Positions 15,704 through 21,760 of a stretch of DNA of 64,000 nucleotides are shown here, one piece after another. Within the stretch, counting starts at the first letter, position 1. Each line of letters opens with the position of its first letter. A model generated the notes under the pieces. The model worked only from the letters and a program-made list of their open reading frames with translations, had not been told where the DNA came from and ran no database searches. The translations under genes and the position numbers were made by a program. The stretch is from an uncultured Prevotellaceae bacterium (GTDB taxonomy: Bacteria; Bacteroidota; Bacteroidia; Bacteroidales; Bacteroidaceae): the NCBI GenBank assembly GCA_900316505.1, contig ONDH01000001.1:62001-126000 (forward strand), written 5' to 3'.

Positions 15704-17509
15704 ATGATACCTTCAATAGCAGACAAGGTAGTTCGAGGATATGTCAAAGAGGCATGTGCCATTCTTGACTATGATTTAGAATATGTTCGTGTTCTTTATG
15801 TTTCTCACATAGAAGCAATAGCTGGGATTCCGCAACATGCAGTTATAACAGCCGATGGATGTCTGATTATCGATGAACCGTGGGCAAATCGGGAAATTGC
15901 AAATGAGACCCCAACAAGAGTGCGCTGTGAAGTATATTGTAAAGTACGGATGCTGTACCAACAGGCTAAGAGCACAGACGTTTTTAACCAGTATGATAAT
16001 GGAACAATTGATGATGCAATGGCTTTTTGTAATGCGTTGATGACGCTGAAAGGGCTATCGCTTCCAATGCCTCCATTCCCACAAATGGTGGAACCCCTGT
16101 TGAAACTGACTCAGAAATTGTTGAAAGAAGAATGGGGGATAAACTCGGAATATTATTTGCTGCCAAAAGGACTGGCGAAAACAGACAATGTATGGAAATA
16201 TAGACTCACATTGGATGACGAGAAGAAATATGCAGATAGGTTTTACACAAAGCCACAGAAGTCAACAATAAGGGTTATTGATTCTTTGGAGAAAGGTACT
16301 GAAACAAATCCGTTTGAAAATGTCAACGAGGCATTCGACTATATTAAGAAACTTGAAGATGATGCATATGCCAATGATACGCTCTTGAAAGATATTGCAG
16401 CACAGCACTATTTCTATGATTTAAATTTCCGTCAGTTCCGTGTTTCATGGGCAAGTCCGTATGTGGCACTTTATAATGATAAGAACATTCCTTCAAATGG
16501 TTTCATAGTTAATCAGAATCAAGTGCATCCTAATGGGAAATTTCATTTTACGTTGAAACCAAATCTACGGGGTAGGAAATTCCTCTATCGAGGGCAAAGC
16601 CAAGATTATCCAAAGCCTTGTACACCGAACTTGTTCCGTGATGAAAAAAAGTCTTATTTCTTGGACGATTTGATTTGGTCACAGGAAATGGAACTCCTTT
16701 TAAAGACGCATCCATTAGTGAAACTATTGGAAGAAGGAGTCGAAATCATGCACGACCGTTTCAGTATCCTAATGAATTTGACTGGACTGGCTCAGCACTA
16801 TTATCATAAGACCCGCTTCTTAGACCTGACTTCGGATGTGGACGCGGCAAAGTTTTTTGCAACCACAAATTATTGTGGTAAAACAGATGAATATGCACCT
16901 GTGCATGAAACAGACAAGGTGGGTATGATTTATTGCTATGAACTACAAATGCCCAGCGCGTTCATTCCGCAGAAGGGGTATCACCTATCTGTCATTGGCA
17001 AGCAAGTGTTTATGCGCAGTGGCGCACAACATGGCTTCTTGCTAGAGATGGATAAGGGGATGGACTTAAAAACAATGCCTCAGGTGAAAAAATTCTATTT
17101 TCGACACCATCCAGATGTGTCTGATGAAATATTCAAGCAGTCAAATAATGGAAAAAAGTATTTTACAATGGATATTTTGGAAGAGGCATGGACAACAGAA
17201 TATAAAAAGCGATTAGAGGATGGTATCGTTTCTGCCGATACCGTGCGACTGAATGTTTCCAGAAATCTCGGAGAAACATTTGATAGTATATCCCAGAAAC
17301 TTAAAGCAAGGAATATTACAATAGATGACACCTACCATCCGGCATTTGCTCCTGATTTGATTGACAAATATTATGACTCTATCAAAGAAGGATGGTGGGA
17401 AGAATTTTGTAACGACATTTACTTCTACGGTGGCGATGGGGCTCTTTACAAAGACTGCTTGATGCGAATTCCTAAACAGAAGAGGTACAAGTGGGCTTTT
17501 GAAAAATAA
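15704..17509 (+). CDS. FRG-domain protein with N-terminal degenerate zincin-like region
   Basis: 601 residues, no signal peptide. The FRG domain spans about 290-490: FLYRGQSQDY (293-302) and LAQHYYHKTRFLDLTSDVDA (362-381), the two signature blocks. FRG domains occur in accessory and mobile regions; their biochemical role is not settled. The first 200 residues include VRCEVYCKVRMLYQQ (73-87) followed by DDAMAFCNAL (103-112), which resembles an HExRH...EADAxAFAN metallopeptidase pattern with its zinc ligands replaced; that is my inference. The AlbA_2 gene follows after 14 bp. Codon use is A/T-richer than the neighbours, hinting at transfer. Confidence 0.8.
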   Translation: MIPSIADKVVRGYVKEACAILDYDLEYVRVLYVSHIEAIAGIPQHAVITADGCLIIDEPWANREIANETPTRVRCEVYCKVRMLYQQAKSTDVFNQYDNGTIDDAMAFCNALMTLKGLSLPMPPFPQMVEPLLKLTQKLLKEEWGINSEYYLLPKGLAKTDNVWKYRLTLDDEKKYADRFYTKPQKSTIRVIDSLEKGTETNPFENVNEAFDYIKKLEDDAYANDTLLKDIAAQHYFYDLNFRQFRVSWASPYVALYNDKNIPSNGFIVNQNQVHPNGKFHFTLKPNLRGRKFLYRGQSQDYPKPCTPNLFRDEKKSYFLDDLIWSQEMELLLKTHPLVKLLEEGVEIMHDRFSILMNLTGLAQHYYHKTRFLDLTSDVDAAKFFATTNYCGKTDEYAPVHETDKVGMIYCYELQMPSAFIPQKGYHLSVIGKQVFMRSGAQHGFLLEMDKGMDLKTMPQVKKFYFRHHPDVSDEIFKQSNNGKKYFTMDILEEAWTTEYKKRLEDGIVSADTVRLNVSRNLGETFDSISQKLKARNITIDDTYHPAFAPDLIDKYYDSIKEGWWEEFCNDIYFYGGDGALYKDCLMRIPKQKRYKWAFEK

Positions 17510-17523
17510 CTTTATTCCATAAA

Positions 17524-19236
17524 ATGGTCAAGAATTACAACAATAGCTATAACTTTACAAACGATATGATAGAACAAAAATTACAACAATATCTCATCAA
17601 GCAATACCCCAAAGAGGATGAAGGGTGCGAGTGGAAAGAATTCAAGAACCTGAAGAATGACTTCAGTGGTCATGAGAAGGATGATGTCATCTCCTACGTG
17701 TCGGCGTTGGCAAACATGGATGGTGGACATCTGATAGTTGGTGTTGAAGATAAGACTTTGAAGATTGTCGGGACGGATACCTACAACTATTCGACTCAAC
17801 AGGCGATACTTCGACTGACTAATCTATGTGCCAACCTTTCGAGCGAAGGACTGGATATTGAGGAGTTTATCACGGAGGATACCCACAAGAAAGTTTGGGT
17901 GATTCATGTTCCAAAACATCTGCCGAAGTTACCAGTCTATGCCCATAACAAAGCATGGCAGCGGATAGAGGATTCTTTGGTGGAACTGACTCCGGAACGA
18001 TTGAACGCCATTTTGGAGGAAACCAGTCCAACCTACGACTGGTCTGCTGAGACAATTGCTGAGGCTACACTTGATGATTTGGAGCCAATGGCATTGCAAA
18101 AGGCCCGTGAAGAATACAAGTCTGTTCATCTGAGAGTGGCAGATGAAGTTGACACATGGGACGATATGGAATTGCTTGGGAGGGCTGGTGTTGCCGTAAA
18201 AGGTAAACTGACAAAAGCCGCCATCTTGCTACTCGGAAAACCAACATCTGTTCATTTCCTGACCCCATCCGTCGCTACTATTACATGGGTACTGATTGAT
18301 GGGAAAGATGAGAAGAGAGACTATGAGCATTTCACCATTCCATTCCTGCTAACCGTGGATGAAGCCCTTGCCAAAATCCGGAATCTTAATCAACGGATAT
18401 TGCCGGGCGGAACGCTCTTCCCAGACATCGTAAAGCAATATGACGAGTATAGTATTCGCGAGATTTTGCATAATGCCATCGCTCATCAAGACTACACGAT
18501 GCAAGAAAGAGTGACGATGGTTGAAACTCCCGACTCTGTGACATTCTCCAATGGTGGCTACTTTTTGCCGGGGTCTGTGCGTAATGCCATTGAACAGACT
18601 GGACCGCAGAAATATTACCGTAACTACGCACTTTGCCAAGGCATGGTAAACTTCAACATGATTGATACTATCGGTCGTGGAATTCGGAAAGTGTTTACAG
18701 AACAACAAAAACGTTTCTTCCCTATGCCTGACTATCAGATAGACCAAGCAAAGAAAGAAGTGACGGTAAGGATATACGGTAAACTTATCAACGAACAATA
18801 CTATCGTTTGTTAAAGGCAAATCCTGATTTGTCTCTATATGATTGCATCGCTCTTGACATGGTACAGAAACAAGAAAAGATAGATAAAGACATTGCAACT
18901 CGTTTGCGCAGATTGCATCTTGTAGAAGGACGCTATCCAAAGTTGTTTCTGTCCGCATATACAGCAAAAACAGTCGATGACAAAGAACTGAAGATGGAGT
19001 ACATTCGCAACAAGAGTTTCAATGATCTCCACTTCAAGGACATGATAGTTCAGTATTTGCGCTCGTTCGGTGGAGCGACAAGGGCAGAACTGAATACACT
19101 ATTGCAATCCAAGTTATCTGATGTACTCACGGATGAGCAGAAGATTAGAAAGATTGGCAATATGCTGTCTGCATTGAAAAAGAATGGGATTATACGACTG
19201 AGCGAGAAAAAGAAGTGGGTTTTAGTCGAAGTTTAG
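17524..19236 (+). CDS. AlbA_2 (Schlafen-type) ATP-binding regulator
   Basis: 570 residues, cytoplasmic. An AlbA_2/Schlafen domain occupies about 30-140 (CEWKEFKNL, then YVSALANMDGGHLIVGVEDK). A HATPase_c_4-like domain lies at about 310-430 (YSIREILHNAIAHQDY, NGGYFLPG, IDTIGRGIRKVF), and the C-terminus is winged-helix-like (RAELNTLLQ...NMLSALKKNGIIRL). This order is that of predicted nucleic-acid-binding regulators in Bacteroidota. The start may be 17524 or the Met at 17569. It is the second gene of the island, 14 bp after the FRG gene. Repeats of TAGTCGAA begin at its last codons. Confidence 0.85.
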   Translation: MVKNYNNSYNFTNDMIEQKLQQYLIKQYPKEDEGCEWKEFKNLKNDFSGHEKDDVISYVSALANMDGGHLIVGVEDKTLKIVGTDTYNYSTQQAILRLTNLCANLSSEGLDIEEFITEDTHKKVWVIHVPKHLPKLPVYAHNKAWQRIEDSLVELTPERLNAILEETSPTYDWSAETIAEATLDDLEPMALQKAREEYKSVHLRVADEVDTWDDMELLGRAGVAVKGKLTKAAILLLGKPTSVHFLTPSVATITWVLIDGKDEKRDYEHFTIPFLLTVDEALAKIRNLNQRILPGGTLFPDIVKQYDEYSIREILHNAIAHQDYTMQERVTMVETPDSVTFSNGGYFLPGSVRNAIEQTGPQKYYRNYALCQGMVNFNMIDTIGRGIRKVFTEQQKRFFPMPDYQIDQAKKEVTVRIYGKLINEQYYRLLKANPDLSLYDCIALDMVQKQEKIDKDIATRLRRLHLVEGRYPKLFLSAYTAKTVDDKELKMEYIRNKSFNDLHFKDMIVQYLRSFGGATRAELNTLLQSKLSDVLTDEQKIRKIGNMLSALKKNGIIRLSEKKKWVLVEV

Positions 19237-19376
19237 TCAAACTTTTAGTCGAAGTTTAGTCGAAACATAGACTCCATTGACGCTGAATGCCGTTATAGTA
19301 AGGGCTTTTGAGAGATTGGTGCTCTTATTGGATCTAGTCGAATTCACAATACAATTTAGTCGAAGTATTAGTCGAA
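19223..19376. repeat. cluster of TAGTCGAA octamers
   Basis: Exact TAGTCGAA at 19223, 19246, 19257, 19335, 19357 and 19369, plus TAGTCAAA at 19234. The first four are spaced about 11 bp apart. They start within the AlbA_2 stop region and continue toward the first small-RNA-like unit. They could be binding sites or a decayed tandem repeat. Confidence 0.85.
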
Positions 19377-19420
19377 ATGAGAAAAGAAAAATGATAATGA
19401 TACAAAAGTACATAGAAATC

Positions 19421-19452
19421 TTTGACTGTACGAAGAATTTTTTGTACCTTTG
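19421..19452 (+). promoter_or_regulatory. promoter of small-RNA-like unit 1
   Basis: TTTG (19421-19424), 20 nt, TACCTTTG (19445-19452): a full consensus match not followed by any gene. Confidence 0.85.
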
Positions 19453-19458
19453 TCGCCA

Positions 19459-19528
19459 GAACAAGCACTGAAGGAAAGGCTACCTGGTGTATGAACCTAA
19501 CTGCCGCCTTCGGTGCTTATTCTTTTTG
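19459..19528 (+). ncRNA. candidate small RNA 1 (about 70 nt)
   Basis: The expected transcript starts near 19459 and consists almost entirely of one hairpin: AAGCACTGAAGG (19463-19474) pairs over 12 bp with CCTTCGGTGCTT (19507-19518), followed by ATTCTTTTT. No coding frame fits. It could be a free small RNA or the leader of a lost gene. A covariance search would be needed to place it, for example against the Bacteroidales-1 RNA motif, which I recall as a promoter-to-terminator RNA of this order. Confidence 0.6.
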
Positions 19529-19568
19529 GTAACCATAAAGAGCCTGTAACGTAAGAAAAACAACCTTA

Positions 19569-19612
19569 GAATGAAAAAGATCCGCTACTTTTGATTGAGT
19601 AACGGATTTTTT
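19569..19612 (+). terminator. hairpin overlapping the promoter of unit 2
   Basis: ATCCGCTACT and AGTAACGGAT pair with a TTTGATTG loop and are followed by seven T. The loop and 3' side double as the -33 region of the next promoter. Confidence 0.6.
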
Positions 19613-19622
19613 TGTACCTTTG
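19590..19622 (+). promoter_or_regulatory. promoter of small-RNA-like unit 2
   Basis: TTTG (19590-19593), 21 nt, TACCTTTG (19615-19622). Confidence 0.8.
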
Positions 19623-19627
19623 CAGCA

Positions 19628-19698
19628 CGGGGAGGCATTTCGGATGATCCTCGTTTCATTCGGCTGTGGCTTTCGGGTTGCAGCCGTCTTATTTTATA
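19628..19698 (+). ncRNA. candidate small RNA 2 (about 70 nt)
   Basis: After the promoter comes a first hairpin (GGAGGCAT with ATGATCCTC, 19631-19652) and a second, stronger one (CGGCTGTGGC 19661-19670 with GGGTTGCAGCCG ending 19686), then TCTTATTTTAT. Size, promoter spacing and terminator mirror unit 1, so they look like a tandem pair. The nearest downstream gene starts 580 bp away. Confidence 0.55.
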
Positions 19699-19847
19699 CA
19701 TCGTATATTTTTATCTCAATGCGATAGCAATCATCTATATATTCATACTTCAAAAAACAGGCAAACGTATTCCACTCACACATGTAAGTATCCCTCACAA
19801 ACCATTCCACCCTACTTGTAACTTTTATAAGCATGCATTCATGGGTG

Positions 19848-19878
19848 CAAAGATACGATTAAGTGAGGACAATACAAA
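19848..19878 (-). promoter_or_regulatory. leftward promoter, possible antisense transcript
   Basis: On the minus strand TTTG (19878-19875), 19 nt, TATCTTTG (19855-19848). It would drive transcription toward small-RNA unit 2; no protein gene follows. Confidence 0.5.
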
Positions 19879-19977
19879 AGAAAGGCGAGATTTTTTTATT
19901 ATACAGGGTCGACATGAGTAATTTCAAGGAAGTCAACGATACGAAGTTTTTCCGTAAATAAAGTGTGGGTGAAAAAA

Positions 19978-20017
19978 CGTACCCCTCGGGTACGATGTGC
20001 CGTAGTCGAGGGGTACG
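19978..20017. repeat. 11-bp perfect inverted repeat CGTACCCCTCG
   Basis: CGTACCCCTCG (19978-19988) and CGAGGGGTACG (20007-20017) with an 18-nt loop that itself contains GGTACG. No T run, so a terminator is unlikely. Confidence 0.8.
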
Positions 20018-20214
20018 GTAAATGGAAGAAGGGGGTTAGGGTTCGTTTCGTAAGGTCGCCCCCACATATTCGGATTGGGTGCCGATGCGGAACCTGCCAC
20101 CCCTGATGCCGAGGCTGGAGGAGATGCAGTATCATGAAATGATTGTGTTGGGTTACAAAGTTGGGGAATAAAATCTAAAGCGATGAACTTTTCTCATCAT
20201 TTTTCTCTCTATTA

Positions 20215-20246
20215 TTTGGCGAAAATGAAAGAAATACCTAATTTTG
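20215..20246 (+). promoter_or_regulatory. promoter of the kinase-like gene
   Basis: TTTG (20215-20218), 20 nt, TAATTTTG (20239-20246), 30 bp before the ATG. Confidence 0.85.
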
Positions 20247-20276
20247 CCGTCGTAAAACCTTTTAATTGAGAGGAAT

Positions 20277-20456
20277 ATGAGAAAGAAGTTAGTTATTATT
20301 TGTTTGAGTATGCTGGTGGGTTGCTTGTGCGTCAGTGCACAGGAAACAAAGATGAGCAACCTGGAAATGCAGGCTGACAGGGAAAATGGGAAGGGCAACA
20401 AGGTGAATGCCCGTGCATTTTATCTGCGTGCTTATGAGGACTATGTGAAGAAGGGG
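20277..20456 (+). repeat. direct repeat, right copy (with 15378-15557)
   Basis: First 60 codons of the intact gene; see the left copy. Confidence 0.9.
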
Positions 20457-21662
20457 CAGACGAAGAAGGGAGTGGAATGTGGCTTGAAGGCTGCTGACCT
20501 GTACTATATGGGCGACAACCTCTACAAGGAGGGGTTGGACTTGCTGAACCGCATTGACAAGAGCATTGACTCGAAAGCTGAACAGAATCAGAAGGCTGCA
20601 CTGCATTACCTGACAGCAAAGGAGCGCTTCCAAATCTACACGAAGCAGAAGAAGGGGGAGGGTGCGCTGGAGCAGCTGAACAAGATGGAGAAATATGCCA
20701 GTGAGGCGAATGATGCTGAACTGAAGAATGACCATCTTTTCAATAAATCCGTGTATTTTTATTCCACAGGACAGAACGACAAGGCGAATGCCATGTTGAA
20801 GGAGATGGTGGCGAAGATGAATGAGGCGAGTGAGCAGAAGGTGGCGAAGGAAATTGAGGGACTGAAGAAGCAAATCGCTGACAATGAGGCTGAGATTGAG
20901 GAGAAGGACAGTTCGCTGACTGCCCGCCAAATCACCATTGTGGGTTTGGCAATTCTGGCAGCAATTCTGGCAGTGGTGCTGGTGCTGGGTGCCCTGGCTC
21001 TGATGCGCTCCATCTATCTGACTCGCAAACAGAAGAAGACCATCCGAAGCCTAAGCGAGAACAATGCCCAGCAGGCTAAGTTCATCAGCAATATGTCTTC
21101 GCAGCTGGAGCCTACCTTGCAGAAACTGGACAAGGATGTTCCAGAGGTGCAGGCATTGCTGGACTTCTCTGACCATATCCAGCTGTTGTCTAAACTGGAA
21201 ACGAGCACAGATGCAGTGGAGAAGGAGGATGTGCAGGTGGGTGCGCTGTGTGAGGAACTGATGGAGAAGATTCGTGGCAAGGTGAGAAGTGGTGTCAACC
21301 TGAATGTGGATGCACCAAAGATGACCGCAAAAATCAACAAGGAGTATGTGTCACACATCTTGTCGCACCTGCTGAAGAATGCCGCGCTGTACACTCCAGA
21401 GGGTGGACATGTCACGTTGGAATATAAGAAAAGAGGTGCACACAAGCACCAGTTCATTGTGCTGAACACAGGAAAGACCATTCCTGAGGAGCAGCGTGAG
21501 GAGGTGTTCAAGCCATTCAGAGAGGTGCGTGACCTCACCCTTGGCGATGGTCTTGGCTTACCCATCTGCAAGCGCATGGCCATGAACATGAATGGTGACC
21601 TCGACATAGATCCTGCCTTTGTGAAGGGTGTGAGGTTTATTTTGCACTTGCAGGACGATTGA
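20277..21662 (+). CDS. histidine-kinase-like TPR membrane protein lacking the phospho-His
   Basis: 461 residues: signal peptide (1-22), TPR-like helices (about 30-180), coiled coil (180-215), one membrane segment (219-242), then a cytoplasmic kinase-like part. The dimerisation helix reads KFISNMSSQLEPTL (268-281), so Ser275 stands where histidine kinases have the phosphorylated His. The ATP domain keeps an N box (HLLKNAA, Asn368) and a G box (DGLGLPI, 424-430). It could bind ATP and signal by conformation but should not autophosphorylate in the usual way. No response regulator is adjacent. Confidence 0.85.
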   Translation: MRKKLVIICLSMLVGCLCVSAQETKMSNLEMQADRENGKGNKVNARAFYLRAYEDYVKKGQTKKGVECGLKAADLYYMGDNLYKEGLDLLNRIDKSIDSKAEQNQKAALHYLTAKERFQIYTKQKKGEGALEQLNKMEKYASEANDAELKNDHLFNKSVYFYSTGQNDKANAMLKEMVAKMNEASEQKVAKEIEGLKKQIADNEAEIEEKDSSLTARQITIVGLAILAAILAVVLVLGALALMRSIYLTRKQKKTIRSLSENNAQQAKFISNMSSQLEPTLQKLDKDVPEVQALLDFSDHIQLLSKLETSTDAVEKEDVQVGALCEELMEKIRGKVRSGVNLNVDAPKMTAKINKEYVSHILSHLLKNAALYTPEGGHVTLEYKKRGAHKHQFIVLNTGKTIPEEQREEVFKPFREVRDLTLGDGLGLPICKRMAMNMNGDLDIDPAFVKGVRFILHLQDD

Positions 21663-21664
21663 GA

Positions 21665-21760
21665 GAAAATGAAAGAATGAAAAAATGAGAGAATGAAAAA
21701 GACCAAACGGGGTGTTGGAAAAAAATTCATTCTCTCATTTTTTCATTCTTTCATTTTTTC
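21665..21760. terminator. 32-bp inverted repeat arms between convergent genes
   Basis: AAAATGAAAGAATGAAAAAA and following bases (arm 21665-21700) are perfectly complementary for 32 bp to the arm 21726-21760; both are built of 7-8 nt units. The stop codon of the minus-strand peptidase lies in the right arm. Probably a bidirectional terminator. Confidence 0.85.

Larger units (their letters stand above)
19700..20214. other. 515-bp gene-free stretch before the kinase-like gene
   Basis: Holds a possible leftward promoter (19848-19878), a perfect 11-bp inverted repeat (19978-19988 with 20007-20017) and a block at 20050-20130 resembling the left flank at 15062-15190. Short frames here have no convincing start or family. 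Confidence 0.6.

Noticed and set aside
19277-19471. 64-codon frame after the AlbA_2 gene
   Set aside because: It runs through the TAGTCGAA cluster and through the consensus promoter of small-RNA unit 1.
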